A DNA stretch of 64,000 nucleotides from Endomychus coccineus (GCA_958510875.1 CAUEHT010000004.1:663354-727353); one strand, 5' to 3'; positions 20,898 through 34,007 are shown, counted from the first letter of the stretch. The notes: generated from the sequence alone by a model not told the origin. Made by a program: numbers and translations.

Positions 20898-23800
20898 ATG
20901 CACGGCATCCAATGCTAAGCACTTCATGCAATCTTGCAATAAGCCAACTTGAAACTCAAGTTGCTAAATTCTGGGAGCTCGAAAAATACCAAAACACAAA
21001 GGTAAACCGGTCAAGGGATGAGATGTCATGTGAAACTCATTTTGCAAAAACGCATAAACGCGATAAACACGGACGTTATGTAGTGCAATTGCCATTCAAA
21101 AATGACTTCCCTTCTTTGGGCACATCTCGGCAACAAGCTGAGCGACGTTTTTTTGCTCTAGAGAAAAAACTGAACAATAATTTAATTTTGAAAGAAATTT
21201 ATAGTAAATTCATAAACGAGTATTTAGATCTCGGACATATGGAAATTGTGTCCGATAGTTTGAATAAAGATTGAAACAAATATTTTTATTTACCTCACCA
21301 TTGTATTTTTAAAGATTCCAGTACTACTACAAAGCTTCGCGTAGTATTTGATGGATCTGCGAAAAGCAGTACCGAAGTCAGTCTAAACGATACGTTATTA
21401 GTCGGGCCAACTATCCAACAAGATTTATTTTCGATCTTAACAAGATTCAGAACATATCAATATGCATTTTCAGCTGACATTACAAAAATGTATCGGCAAA
21501 TTATGGTAGATCCGGAGCATCGAGATTTTCAGCTAATCGTTTGGCGCAACAATACTTCCGAGGCACTTCAAACGTTTCGGCTAAATACAGTCACGTACGG
21601 CACCTCATCAGCCCCATATCTTGCCATAAAAAGTCTTCAGCAATTAGCAGTTGATGAACAATTTGATTTTCCAAAAGCAAAAGTGGCAATTTTGAGAGAT
21701 TTTTATGTCGATGACCTGTTAACGGGTACTAATGACTTAAATGAAGCTAAAGAACTTCAATTACAATTAATAGCAACATTGAAACGCGGAGGATTTGAGT
21801 TGACAAAATGGGCATCCAATGATGCCAATTTAATTCCAAATTTTCCACCTGGATCAAATGACTTACAACCAATTGATCTAGACAAGCAAGATACCAAATT
21901 ATTAGGTTTAATTTGGAATCCAACTGCTGATGGTCTTAAGTATTTCATCAAGAAAATTGATATAAGTCACCCTTCCACCAAACGAATAATTCTTTCATCG
22001 ATTGCGCAACTATTTGACCCATTAGGCTAATCGGACCTGCATTGATTACAGCCAAAATTATATTACAACGTCTTTGATCACTGAAATTAGGTTGGGATGA
22101 TCCCATCCCGAGCAAACTAAATGGAGCATGGTTGGAATTTATGAGGGAATTGCCTGAATTAAATAATCTACAAATTGATAGGAAGGTTATTTCAGATATT
22201 AATACTACAGACATTGAGATTCACGGATTTTGCGACGCTTCCTAAAATTCGTATGGTGCGTGTATATATGTACGTGCACGGAATGATAAAAATAAATTTT
22301 CCACAAAATTAATATGCGCCAAATCGCGAGTAGCACCTCTCAAAGTAGTTTCCATTCCACGACTTGAATTATGCAGCGCTGTTGTACTTACAGAACTGAT
22401 GGAAAAGCTCAAAACTACATTGGAGTTGCCGGTTCAGCGTTATTTCTACTGGACTGATTCCAGTATTGTTCTGGCATGGTTAAACTCTGAATCCGGAAAC
22501 TGGAAAACATTTGTGGCTAATAGGGTTTCAGAAATTCAATCTACTTCAGCCAAGTCTGAATGGAATCATGTTACCTCAAAGGATAATCCAGCAGACATTA
22601 TATCTAGAGGTCTCAACCCCAACAATCTAATTAAATCAGATCTATGGTGGCACGGTCCATCATGGTTATAGGAAAATTCAGATGATTGGCCACACAGTAA
22701 TCCATTATCCAACATTGCAGATATACCTGAAAAACGTGCAGAAACGACGGTAACCGCAGTCACTTCAATCATTGAAGAACTGCCAGTTTTTAACAAGTTC
22801 TCAGCTTATTCGAAACTAAATAGAGTAATGGCATATTGCATAAGATTTATCAATAATTGTAAATCACAGGACAAAAAACAAATAGGCGAGTTAACATGCA
22901 GTGAACTCAAGTATGCTACCTATGTAATTTTAAAGAACATTCAAAGAGTGGCATTCTCAGTTGAAGTAACTGCACTTTCGAAGGGAAGGCAGGTACATAA
23001 AAGGAGCAATATAATGTCATTAAGTCCGTTTCAAGATGACAAGGGCTTATTGAGAGTCGGTGGTCGGTTAAAAAACGCACAAATTCCATATACGACAAAA
23101 TATCCAATATTGTTGCCATCCAAACATCATGTTACAAACCTATTAATGAAATATCACCACGAATTTACACGCCGGGTTGCAAGCTACTCTTACGGCAATT
23201 AGGCTAACATACTGGCCTCTATCTGGAAAGAACGTAGTGAAGAAAGTTCTCCATAGATGTCTCAAATGTTTTCGGTCTAATCCCAATAAGGGATTAAATC
23301 AGATCATGGGTGATTTACCAGTTAGTAGGATAACACCTTCACGTCCATTTATAACGTGTGGGGTTGATTTTGTGGGACCAGTATTCATTCGCGAAGGCCG
23401 TGGTCGCGGAAAAAGAGCAGTTAAGGCGTACATAGCGTTGTTTATATGTTTTTCAACCAAAGCTATCCATATTGAATTAGTCAGTGATTTAACTACCGAA
23501 GCATTTTAAAATGCCTTGAAACGTTTTATGTCCCGTAGAGGGAATGTTGCGCACATGTATAGCGACAATGGGACAAATTTCGTTGGCGCGGATCGCCAAT
23601 TGAAAGAGTTGCAAACAATATTCACACCGGACGAGTCGAAATCAAAGCTTAAAACTGAATTAATTAAATTAAACATCACTTGGCATTTCATTCCTCCGCG
23701 CGCTCCACATTTTGGTGGACTTTGGGAGGCCGGGGTGAAATCAGTTAAAACCCATTTAAGAAGGGTAGTAGGTGAGGCATTCTTGACATTCGAGGAATTT

Positions 23801-24286
23801 TATACTGTGTTAACTCGGATAGAAGCTTGTCTGAATTCTCGCCCTTTACTTCCTTTATCCAGTGATCCCAATGACCTTAATGCACTCACACCAGCTCATT
23901 TCCTTATTGGCGACTCACTAACCGCTCCAGTAGAACAGGACTTATCTGAGGTGAAGATCAACCGTCTATCCCGCTGGCAGTATGTGCAACAATTAACTCA
24001 ACATTTCTGGAGAAGATGGTCTGAGGAGTATTTGACACATCTTCAGCAACGTACCAAATGGTCCAAACAAACAGCAACGACACTTGCGATCGGTACTCTC
24101 GTAATCATACGAGATGACCAGCGACCGCCACTGCACTGGCAATTAGGAAAAATTGTCCACACCTATCCGGGTTCAGATGGCATCGTTAGAGTAGTGGAGA
24201 TAAAGACTCACAATAATATTATAAAGCGTTCAGTAACTAAAATTTGTGTTTTACCAATAAGTGACAATGAAAAAATGAGTCAGTAA
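20876..24286 (+). pseudogene. BEL/Pao Pol (RT, RNase H, integrase), multiply broken
   Basis: The protein continues after the frameshift. The RT fingers (LPFKNDFPSLGTS) are interrupted by TGA at 21272. The palm has FSADITKMYRQI and the catalytic FYVDDLLTG near 21703-21727. FDPLG is followed by a stop at 22028. The RNase H region (22200-22670) has further stops, and TAG lies at 22669. A zinc-binding H2C2 motif (HHEF..., CLKCF) is near 23155-23270. The integrase core has CGVDFVGP, YSDNGTNFVG and WEAGVKSVKTHL, with TAA at 23507. The C-terminal DUF5641-like region ends at 24286. Every domain is recognisable and in BEL order, but at least six lesions rule out autonomous function. Confidence 0.92.
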
Positions 24287-24479
24287 ACTTCGAATATTAC
24301 ATGTTTTAGACTTTCACACATTTTATTTTCTATTATATTTTAAGAAAAATAAACACAATTAGGAGATTGTGATATTATTGTTCAACATTTCACGTATTTG
24401 TAATAATTAGTTAAGGTCACATGCATAACATTCATTTTTTATTATTAAAAGTCAAGCAGACTTTCAATCCCGGGCAGAA

Positions 24480-24872
24480 TGTTTAGACCTTTTGCTTGTC
24501 CCAATGGCAACGGTCATTTTATTGCATCTCAGGGCAGTTACATACCATGAAATATATTTTTCAGTTTCTAGGAAGGCAACCTTGTTGTGTCGATCCTTTT
24601 AGATTTAAAACACCATTTTTATTGTTAAAATTAGTCGTAGTTTCTCAACCCCATTTCATATTTCATTTTTATTCCTATTTAAAAAGTCATTATCGAAACA
24701 GCCTTGTAACCAGTAACTTAGCAACTTGTACATATTATAAAACTACTATCAATAAATTATTGAATATGAAAAGACGAGAAGTTTAATTAAAGAAGATACT
24801 CAACAAACAAATTTACTAGACTAGGTTCTCGACCACACAAATTAACAGTGGATTATCGAACCGGTCACAACA
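24480..24872 (+). repeat. BEL/Pao 3' LTR
   Basis: 393 bp, the match of 18311-18698, followed by the GTTAG target duplication. The LTR pair differs at only a handful of positions, so the insertion is fairly recent even though Pol is broken. Confidence 0.93.
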
Positions 24873-24877
24873 GTTAG

Positions 24878-26815
24878 TATGTAGTGAATGCCTAATCAAT
24901 CCTGTGTTGGTTTTTGGTATATATAACATATAACGTTATAACTCATAACATTTGATTCGATCTGCTGTAACATTTTCTCCTCAAGTTGAATCTAGCCAAT
25001 TCATTAGGTTTGTTATCTGTATATAAAGCTTCTTTGATGGCAATTTGCTAAAATACTGCAAAGTTGTTTGAAAATGATTTTGTCACAGTTATGTAGTTTG
25101 TATAGGTACACTGTAATATAAATCCTTTATAAGTTATAACACAGATCTTCAAAAGATTATTATTTGTATATGAATTTAGACGGACACTTACCTCCTGCAG
25201 ATTACATTCACATCACAATGTAGCATGTGCTTATTCGATTGGAATAAAAGTTCATGCACAATTTTCTGTTTGGTGAGGAAATAATTGTTTGAAATAGGTA
25301 TAATAAATAATGACAATATACAGATTCATTTACAATTACAAAATTAAATTGATTAGGTAACCTTACAGATTCGACTTTCTCTCTTTCTCAAAATGCATTG
25401 TTAATAAACTAGTGAATTCTCTGACCTCAATTTCTGTTAATACCTTATTTTCGTGACCTCTACATGAACCTGAAAGTAATTTGAGCTATGGTTTTAATTT
25501 AGGAAATGAAATCAATTTTTATGCAATTATTTCGAGAATTTTGATTTTTTTGAGGAAAACAAAATTCACATTGAAATGCAATAGAAAAAATCAATTGAGG
25601 AATAGAATTGACAATCCCATCATTAAAATGTCTGATTACAGTTTTTTGAACCAGAAGTAGTCACCTACTGATACAGTTGAACAACTCTAATTATTTATTG
25701 AAGAACGTTATGGAAGGCAGGATCAAAGTACCTACTCTACAAGCTAGGAAGAAAACTTAAGTAACTTTCTTTCGACAAAGGTATAAGTTTTAAATTTACT
25801 AAAATAGAGAAAAACTTTTTTGCTATTTTCGACGCCTTGCAGAACCAAAACATGTAACTAGCGATAAAAACAATAACTCTTCTTCCTAGCTTACATAGAG
25901 CATTTTAGCTTCCTCAACCCCAAAACAGAAAAACAAAGCATTGAATATAATCAGAAATCAATAATAATGAAATTATAAGCAAATAATCAATAGAAAAAAG
26001 CGGAATTTAATTTACTCAAGTATGTACTCCTTTATAAAAGATTCTAATTTATCATTATAATGATGTATCCCTAACATAGTTTGGTTTTATAAGTGAAAAA
26101 AATTGGATATATTTTTGAAACATATTTTAGATCTTACAGTGAAACTTCAAAATAAATTATTTCATATCATTCCTAAAAATGATACAAATAAGGTACATAA
26201 ACTTGGAGTTTTCAAATTAGAATGTTCAATTGAGAACTTTGAAGCATAAACTGACCAAAAAAGCAGTTGAGTGGCTGTCATTTAAAAAAGTTTAAAAAAA
26301 CTTCAAGGAAGTCTCGATATTCAATTTATGTTAAGTACTTATAGTTATAATTGCGTTTGACATGGGAGCAACATTGTGGTAACGGATATATAGAGCTGAG
26401 GTTGCTTTTTATAAGGCCGCAATAATATTGTTCTGACAATAAATGAAAATGGGAATATTTTGAAATTTTACTGTGCCCATCAACATTCCCAACATAATCA
26501 TAAGCTATTGCTTCCTTCAAATTATTGCGTCTGAATACCTACACTCAAAATATTACATAAAAGTAAAATGAAAACACATCTCCCTTCTTATTCAGCTTTT
26601 TATTTCCAATAGTCATATCGAATGTATTTCTCTCGAAATGCATTCTGAATTAAACTGGTAGATTAATTAGTTGACCTTTTGCCCAAATTGATTTTTGTTG
26701 ACCTCGGCATAATGGTCAATTGTTAAATTTTTTAGGAAATGCTACAGATAGTCACTTTATAGTAGGATTAACAATCTCGATTATAGTTTTCTGAACTAGA
26801 TGTACATACCACTAA
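24878..26815. other. AT-rich DNA with diverged internal duplications
   Basis: No gene is supported. Segments near 25380-25720, 26330-26800 and 27060-27720 are diverged copies of one another. Shared landmarks are TATTGCTTCCTYCAAATTAT, CTCAAARTATTACATAAAA, and the ATTGACAATCTCGATTA and AGTTTTCTGAACTAGA strings. They look like intronic DNA of a locally triplicated sequence. A GAAGAACGTTATG box (EERY codons) occurs in the first and third copies. Confidence 0.45.
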
Positions 26816-26819
26816 CCAA

Positions 26820-27065
26820 AAGATGTACGATAATAAAGAAATTGCTAATGAATTCAATGACTTCTTTATAAATATAGGTCTTAAGATGGCAGAGAAAGTT
26901 CATAATACGCAAAAATATAATAACAATCAAATTAATTATAACAATGATACAATATTTATTGCTCCAACAAATGCATATGAAATTTTAAACATAATTCGAT
27001 GAATGAACATTAAAAAATATGTTGATAGGATATCAATTGAAAGTATGTATTAAAGTAATTGCAGA
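26820..27065 (+). mobile_element. Non-LTR (LINE) RT fragment
   Basis: Translates to a segment typical of the linker between endonuclease and RT in Jockey/RTE-like LINEs: IANEFNDFFINIGLKMAEKV, a spacer, then FIAPTNAYEILNII with a stop and KKYVDRIS. It is only about 240 bp, with no ends visible, and splits one of the diverged repeat copies. Confidence 0.7.
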
Positions 27066-27796
27066 AGTACTACTTATAGTTATTATTCTGTCCTGCAGTT
27101 TGGCTTGGTTGCATGAAAGCAGCAGTGTATGGTCTAACAGATATATGGAGCTGACAAGGTTGTTCTGAGAATAAATAAAAACTAGAATATTTGAAACTGA
27201 AAATATTCTGAAATCTATGTTCATAAATATTCCCCACACATACACTATTGCTTCCTCCAAATTATAACGTCCGAACACCTATGCTCAAAGTATTACATAA
27301 AAATAAAATGGAAACATACATAAAGTCTGATAATATTGTTCAAAATATCATACATTCTGAATTTCTTCTACCTTCTTATTCAGCTTTTCAATCCTTTTTA
27401 TTTCTGTTATATTGAATGTATTTCTATCAAAATGTATTCTTAATTAACAGGTAGATTCGTTAACCTTCTTCTCGAACTGAATTTTGTGGAGAACTTCATT
27501 TTGATGACTTCAGCATAAGCCTGGAAACTCATTTGAGTCATGAGTTTTTTGCAATTATCTCGATTTTGAGGAAACTCAATAGTTAAAAACAATTTAAGAG
27601 TAAGATTGACAATCTCGATTACAGTTTTCTGAACTAGAATTAGGTAGTGCTAGAGTTGAACAAATCGAACAATTAATCGAAGAACGTTATGAAATTTTAA
27701 GTACACTACTTCTACAGACAATGCTCCTAAAGCTATGGAGATGAACCAGCTGCTGTAGCAGCACTTAGATGATGTTTATAAGATATAATATAACTT
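27066..27796. other. Third diverged copy of the local repeat
   Basis: Similar to 26330-26800 and 25380-25720. Near 27650-27700 an open stretch encodes ARVEQIEQLIEERYE, preceded by an AG, which could be an exon relic. There is no other gene evidence. Confidence 0.35.
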
Positions 27797-27801
27797 GAAA
27801 T

Positions 27802-28113
27802 TAAGGTTGTTTTCCAAATAAATACACCAATTTCCATGTACTTAGATGTGTATTAGTTCAATAAAACGTGAAAACAATACACTACTGACAGAAACTTAAC
27901 TTTTAGTAGACGGCCATTTTAATACACTATCGACCATCCTTTTCTAATATTAAACCTTGATTTCTTAAGAAAAATACCCTACAAGATATGCAACACACAA
28001 TACAAAATGTTAACAGAGTTGCCTATCTGTCGTATGCAAAGCGTACATAATAAAGTGACTATAATATAACCAGTATAATAAATGATTGGAGAATTGAATA
28101 ACAAACACCAATA
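27802..28113 (-). repeat. copia 3' LTR
   Basis: 312 bp, matching 32127-32438. In element sense it is preceded by a purine-rich GAATTGAGGGTAG tract, the likely polypurine primer. GAAAT follows as target duplication. Confidence 0.92.
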
Positions 28114-31100
28114 CTACCCTCAATTCTTCAATCACTAAAATCTCTTGACTAACATAAAATATAGTTAAGAATACAAAACAATAATAACTATTAAACTGTG
28201 AATCATCAAGCATATTTTCAACTTTCAAACAATTTCTGAAATGTTTAAACTTTACTGTATTTAATGCCTTTGTAAGCATATCTGCTTGTTGACTCTCAGT
28301 ACAAATGTACTTAAGAACTATGTACTCTTTTTCGACACACTCGCGAACAAAATGATGACACACATCAATGTGTTTTGTTCGTTTAGTCTCTAACGTTGAC
28401 GCCATTCTAATACAGGACTGATTGTCCTCAAACACATATATTGGAAACACGTTATATTTTAACACCTCCGAGCACAACTGCCCAAAAAATAAACAATCTG
28501 TAACACAAGATGCTAAAGCAAGATACTCTGATTCAGCACTAGATAAAGCTACTACACTTTGCTTTCTTGTTTTCCACTCTATTGAATTATTGTTCATTTC
28601 AATGAGATACCCTGTGACACTTTTACGGTCCCATTACATTATTTGCAAAATCCGAAAAGCTGAATATTGGAATTGCAACTTTTAGTAAATTTCAGACCAT
28701 AATTTTGAGTTTGTTTTAAGTAACGTAATGTATGTTTCAAATGATTCCAATGTTCTGTACTATAACAATTCTGAAACTGGCTAAAATACATAATCGAGAA
28801 GCTTAAATCTGGTCTTGTTCCTAACTTTATGTACATTAGTGAACCTATAAGTTCTTTATGAGGTAACTTATCAGAACAAACATTACCATTATTTAACTGC
28901 AATTTAGGTTGCATGGGTAATACATGAGGTTTACAATCAATCATATTAAATTTCTGCAAAATCTTTTGTGTCAGACTTGCCTGTTTCACATAAACAACAT
29001 CATCATTTTCAATTATTTCTAATCCAAGGAAAGTTAGTGTGTCAGTTTTAAACTCCTTCATTTTGAATTTTTGGAATAAATTATTTTTAATAGTTTGCAA
29101 ATTTCCCTGAGTATTAGAAAAAATTATCAAATCATCAACATGAATCAAAAGAAATGTTTTTTCCTTGAAATATAAACACGGATCTTTCTTAGATCTCTGA
29201 AAACCTAAATCGATTAAAGTTCGATTGAAAACAGAATTCCAACATTTTGGTGATTGTCTTAAGCCGTACAAGGCCTCATTTAGTTTACATCCTAAATTTG
29301 AGTTTTTAACAATTAGATCTTCTGGAGGTGACATAAATACTGGCTCTTTCAACATGCCAATTAAAAATGCTGATTTTACATCAAGTTGTACAACAAATAA
29401 ACTGAACTGAATATATAGACAATAGAATTCTGATACTAGCTATTCGAGCAACTGGAGATTAAACAAATTCATCTAACATACCTTGTTTGAAACCTCGGGA
29501 TACTAATCTAGCTTTCTTTTTCATCTTACCGTCCACTATCTTTTCACAAAACACCCATCTTGAGTCAATAACCTCTACTCCATCTGGAGCCACTTCAAGC
29601 TCCCATGTCTTATTTTCTTTCAGTGCAACAAGTTCTTCCTCCACAGCTTCCTTCCAACCTTGATCTCTTTTAATCGCTTCTGTATAAGTTTGTGGCACAT
29701 CAGAAAACAAATTGCCTGCTGACAAGGCTGCAAACAAATCAACACGATCTTCATCGAGATCTTCATCTAGGTCATAGTCTTCCAAATAGGTAGGTACATG
29801 TCTTCTTCTTGGACTTCTTCTCACATTTTGGTCTATATTCTGTCGAGCTTCTTCTCAGTATTGTTTTCCTACTTCATTATCACTATTATGAGTATTTTCC
29901 TCTATATTCTCCTCTATGTTTTCTTCATACTGGCCATTTTCAACCTCATTTTCCGAATAAATTGGTCTTAATTGGCACTTCTGTTTCTCTTCAAAAACAA
30001 CATTCCTTCCATGGACTACTTTTCTTTGGTTTTCATTCCATAACCTGTATCCATTGTCTGCATACCCAATCTATATTAGCTTCTCACAACGGGGATCCAA
30101 TTTTGATTTTCTAACTTCTTTTGGCACCAAGTTGTATGCATCACATCCAAAACTATTAATTTTCCCCAAATTAGGTGCTTCATCATACCAAATTTCAGCT
30201 GGAGTCTTATGTTCTTTCAATACCCTTGTCTATGTCCGGTTAATTAGATGAATTGATGTTCTTACTGCTTCTCCCCAGAATGATTTTTTTCAAGTGGTGA
30301 GTCGTATATCAAGCATCGAGCTTTATCCATAATTGTTCTGTTGAATCGCTCTGCAACCCCATTCTGTTGTTGATTATATGGTACAGTATACTGAATTGTG
30401 CACAGAAACGTCTGAACTCTTTGGATGAATATTCTCCGCCATTGTCACATCGCAGTTTCTCTATTTTTGTATTAAATTTCGCTTCTACCATTGCCACATA
30501 CTCTCTAAATTTTCCTACAGCTTCACTTTTATTACTCAATAAATAGCATACACAGAAATGCGGAAAATGATCTATAAAAGTTATGAAATAACTCTTTCCA
30601 TCATGATTCATGGGACTCATGGATCCACATATATCTGATGACACAATTTCTAAAATTCTTGTGGCTTTTCTAGTTTCTGCTGTATCTTCAAATGGCATTC
30701 TTCTCTGCTTTCCCTTTAGACAAGTTTCACAAAGTCCTGGTGCTGGGTATCTTCCTGAGTGTCCCATTTGTCTGTGTTTCAACATCTTATCATCTTCTGT
30801 AACATTGGCTCTGTGTTTTTCATTATTCCATTCAAGAACTACATAATATAAGTTTCCTCTTAGTTTTCCTTCCAAAATTGTTATTCCATTCTTCTTTACA
30901 GACACCTTCTTGTCCTTAAAAATCACTTTCGAACCTTTTTCTTACAATTTTCTTACAGACATTAAATTGTAAGCCAAATTTTCACATGCCCATACCTTTT
31001 TGATTGTAATAGACTTTCCTGAACTTGTTCTTAAATTTATGTATTACCTTCCTTTGTTGCCATAATTATCTGTCCTTGTTTTGCAACATTTATTTTGTGA

Positions 31101-32079
31101 GATACATTTCGAGGATTTTCCAAAAAGAAACTCAAGTTGGTACTAACTAAATGATTAGTTGCACCACTATCCATTACAAACTGCACTAACTGGATTTCAT
31201 TCTTTTCAGATAAATTCACATACTCGTTCTGATTTTCTTCACAACTTGTCAAAAATTAAATATTTTCTTCCTCTGATTGAGTTTGAGCACTTTGGGCATT
31301 AAGTCGACATTGAAAACCCCCATGATATTGTCCACGTTCATGAAAAACTCCACGAGAATCACCTCTTCGATTCTCTGGACATTCTGAGAGTTTATGTCCT
31401 ATTTTTCCACATGAATGGCAAGCATATGGAAAGTTTCCAGTACTTCCAGGTGCTTGTTGAGTACCAGCCCTTCCTTTATAACTCTGACCTCGAAGATGGC
31501 CACTTTCCTCTATATCCTTATTTTGACGAGCTTCCTCTAACAGTAATTTGCTTTTTACAAATTCTAAGGTAACAACATTAGGACTGGTATCGAAAACAAT
31601 GTCGATAGCCGTAGTCACTGACTGATATTTTTCATGATGATGAACTGTGTTATTACATCCTTATCATCTAAATTTCCGCTGCAACTTCTCAAATCACACA
31701 CTGTCTTCTCAAAACTTATTAGAAAGTCATTTACCGATTCTTTTCTGTTAAACTGCATATATCTTAACTTCCTTTGTAGTTGAATTTGGCTCGAGATCCC
31801 TTGTTTTACATACGTAGCTACAAGTATATCCATTATCTCCTTCGCAGTACCCTTTCCTTTGATCATCTCTAGTATGTTATCAGCCAAACACTGAACAATT
31901 ATATTCCTTACTTTTGTGTCAGACTTCTTGAAGACTGATAATTCGGTTGCATCTTCAGGAGGAGTCCTGTTTAACACTTCCAATACTCCGTGGTGCTCTA
32001 ACAATAATTTCACACGAAACTCCCAGTTCGAGAAGCCGACGCCATCGAAGGGTTTTACGTTAACCAATTTTTCCGTCAT
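28010..32079 (-). pseudogene. copia Gag-Pol polyprotein, multiply frameshifted
   Basis: Starts at the ATG at 32079 (MTEKLVNVKPFDG). The Gag core runs to about 31617, then a shifted frame carries a CCHC knuckle (CHSCGKIGHKLSEC). The protease is at 31037-31252, with MDSGATNHLV. Integrase (30309-30926) has CETCLKGKQRRMPF, SSDICG, RCDNGGEYSS and the catalytic D,D,E layout. RT begins at 29459-29824 (VIDSRWVFCEKI) and continues at 28639-29355 with LNEALYGLRQSPKCW and catalytic HVDDLIIF. RNase H is at 28010-28597 (VALSSAESEYLALASC). The parts are in different frames or separated by stops, so no full polyprotein can be made. Confidence 0.93.
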
Positions 32080-32112
32080 TTTCTTCCTATACTTTCCGTT
32101 TATTGAACTAGA

Positions 32113-32126
32113 CTGGGCCCATAACC
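32113..32126 (-). promoter_or_regulatory. copia primer binding site, initiator tRNA-Met
   Basis: Minus strand GGTTATGGGCCCAG abuts the 5' LTR. This is the classic copia-type site, which pairs with the internal anticodon-loop region of initiator tRNA-Met rather than its 3' end. Confidence 0.85.
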
Positions 32127-32438
32127 TAAGGTTGTTTTCCAAATAAATAAATCAATTTCCATGTTCTTAGATGTGTATTAGTTCAATAAAACGTGAAAAC
32201 AATACACTACTGACAGAAACTTAACTTTTAGTAGACGGCCATTTTAATACACTATCAACCATCCTTTTCTAACATTAAACCTTGATATCTTAAGAAAAAT
32301 ACCCTACTAGATACGCAACACACAATACAAAGTGTTAAAAGGGTTGCCTATCTGTCGTATGCAAAGCGTACATAATAAAGTGACTATACTAGAACCATTA
32401 TGATAAATGATTGGAGAATTGAATAACAAACACCAATA
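32127..32438 (-). repeat. copia 5' LTR
   Basis: 312 bp. In element sense it begins TATTGGTGTTTGTTATTC and ends GAAAACAACCTTA, directly against the primer site. It differs from the 3' LTR at scattered positions. Confidence 0.92.
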
Positions 32439-32443
32439 GAAAT

Positions 32444-32816
32444 TTGATCCCATTTCATTATAACTTATTAAGTCGATCTCCTCTATTATGAACCGGCGTG
32501 ACATATTTTTATCTTTCAAATAACCCCAAGCAATAGAGTTCAGGGGATTGAGGTCGAGTGATCGAGAAGGTCATGCAACTAGACCACCTCTACCAATCCA
32601 TGTTTCACCGTACTTTCTATTTAGCTATTCCCGTACTTGTCTGCAAAAAGGGACAGGACAGCAATACAATTGTATCTATGCATTTGTTCCATCATTGTGT
32701 GGTGTCTTCGTGACTAGTTTTCAAAAATTCTAACAATGCAGCGGCCGTCCGTCTGTCTGGTAGAAGCGTATGGGCCAAAAATATTGTTTTTGTAAAAGCC
32801 AAGCCAGACATTGACA
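32444..32816. other. Unassigned short spacer
   Basis: Nothing convincing. The stretch near 32520-32760 has a TTCAGGGGATTGAGGTCGAG string of the kind found in Tc1/mariner transposase genes (ORF relics), but it is too short to assign. Confidence 0.25.
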
Positions 32817-32844
32817 CTGAATTTTTCTTGGAAATTCCTAGATC

Positions 32845-33735
32845 TTGTCCCAGATTTCAGTCGGAGAAGTTCAACAGTCGACAGAAAATTTTGATTTTGA
32901 GAAAAAAATTCCGTATAACATATATGCACAGACGCTTAGTTTTTGAGATACAGGGTGTTGAAATTGATAAAAAAAATTCTTTTTTTGCGAATATCTCCGG
33001 AACCGTTCATCGTACAGAAAACAGCTTCTGCATACATTGTCTACTCATAGTAAGCTTTGTTCCGTGTGATAAACTTTTCTTTTTTAGTCATAATTGGTGA
33101 AGATTTTGAAGGGGTAGTTGGTGTTTTGCTCCCCAACTTCTATGCCACTTTAAAAAAATGATGTTTTGAGACAATCATTTGAACCGCTGAAGTTTTCTAC
33201 ACAAAAAAGATACACTTGGTCATGAGCTCTAAAGTTGACCGTTTTCGAGAAAAATCAATTTTTATGTTGATAAACATGATCAATTTTTTGGTTTTGTTAT
33301 TTGTTTGAATAAATTTTGTTTAATTAGTAAGAATTGACCATGTTTTTCAACATAAAAGTTGATTTTTCGAAAACGGTCAACTTTAGAACTTATGACCAAG
33401 TGTACCTTTTTTGTGTGGAAAATATTGGCGGTTCAAAAGGTTGTCTCAAAGTTGGTGAGAAAAACACCAACTACCCCTTCAAAATCTTCACCAATTATGA
33501 CTTAAAAAGAAATTTGTATCACACAGAACATAGCTTACTATGAGTAGAAAATGCTTGCAGAAGTTGTTTCCTGTACGATGAACGGTTCCGGAGATATTCG
33601 CAAAAAACTAAATTTTTTCATCAATTTCAACACCCTGTATCTCAAAAACTAAGCGTCTGTGCATATATGTTAAAGGGTATTTTTCCTCAAAATCAAATTT
33701 CCTATCGACTGTTGAAGTTCTTCGACTAAGACCTG
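32845..33735. repeat. Large fold-back (long inverted repeat) of about 0.9 kb
   Basis: The two halves are imperfect reverse complements. CTTAGTTTTTGAGATACAGG near 32935 pairs with CCTGTATCTCAAAAACTAAG near 33633, and ATATCTCCGGAACCGTTCAT near 32990 pairs with its complement near 33580. The arms are about 410 bp and the centre lies near 33300. The right outer end is CTGGGACACCCTGTAT, a terminus common in insect MITE-like elements. No ORF is credible. Confidence 0.85.
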
Positions 33736-33813
33736 GGACACCCTGTATATGTAGAACTGGAGTTTCGGGTATTGATCCGCGTTGTGTGGTTCTGGTCCTC
33801 AAAAGGACCAATT

Positions 33814-33855
33814 TCACGACGTTTCGGCAAAGTCGCATTTGCCATCTTCAGGTGA
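33814..33855 (-). ncRNA. Hammerhead-like ribozyme, PLE family B
   Basis: Minus strand: stem I TCAC, core CTGAAGA, extra T, stem II GGCAAA/TTTGCC with loop TGCGAC, GAAA, short stem III (ACGT), C, then GTGA closing stem I. All invariant core bases are present. A second hairpin (GGTCC/GGACC) follows within 10 bases. Confidence 0.6.
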
Positions 33856-34007
33856 TTCGACCGTAGAGTCTGGAAGATCTAGGCGAACTGACGCTGACTC
33901 TGGAGGGACAGATATTTATATTCCCCATTATGCTCGACCTTTGGACTTTCGAAATATTTCACGCTTGGTCGATTTCTACGTGTCTGGCTCCGAGTGTAAC
34001 ATTTGGA

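Larger units (their letters stand above)
18311..24872 (+). mobile_element. BEL/Pao LTR retrotransposon with 5-bp target duplication
   Basis: Both LTRs (TGTTTAGACC...CACAACA) are present, flanked by GTTAG on each side (18306-18310 and 24873-24877), the 5-bp duplication usual for BEL/Pao. The internal region encodes Gag-protease and Pol in the BEL order (RT, RNase H, H2C2 zinc, integrase, C-terminal extension). Several stops and one frameshift make it defective. Confidence 0.95.
27802..32438 (-). mobile_element. Ty1/copia retrotransposon with LTRs and 5-bp target duplication
   Basis: Two 312-bp LTRs flank a 4-kb interior on the minus strand. GAAAT is duplicated on both sides (27797-27801 and 32439-32443). 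Gag, protease, integrase, RT and RNase H occur in copia order (integrase before RT). Multiple frameshifts and stops make it defective. Confidence 0.95.
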
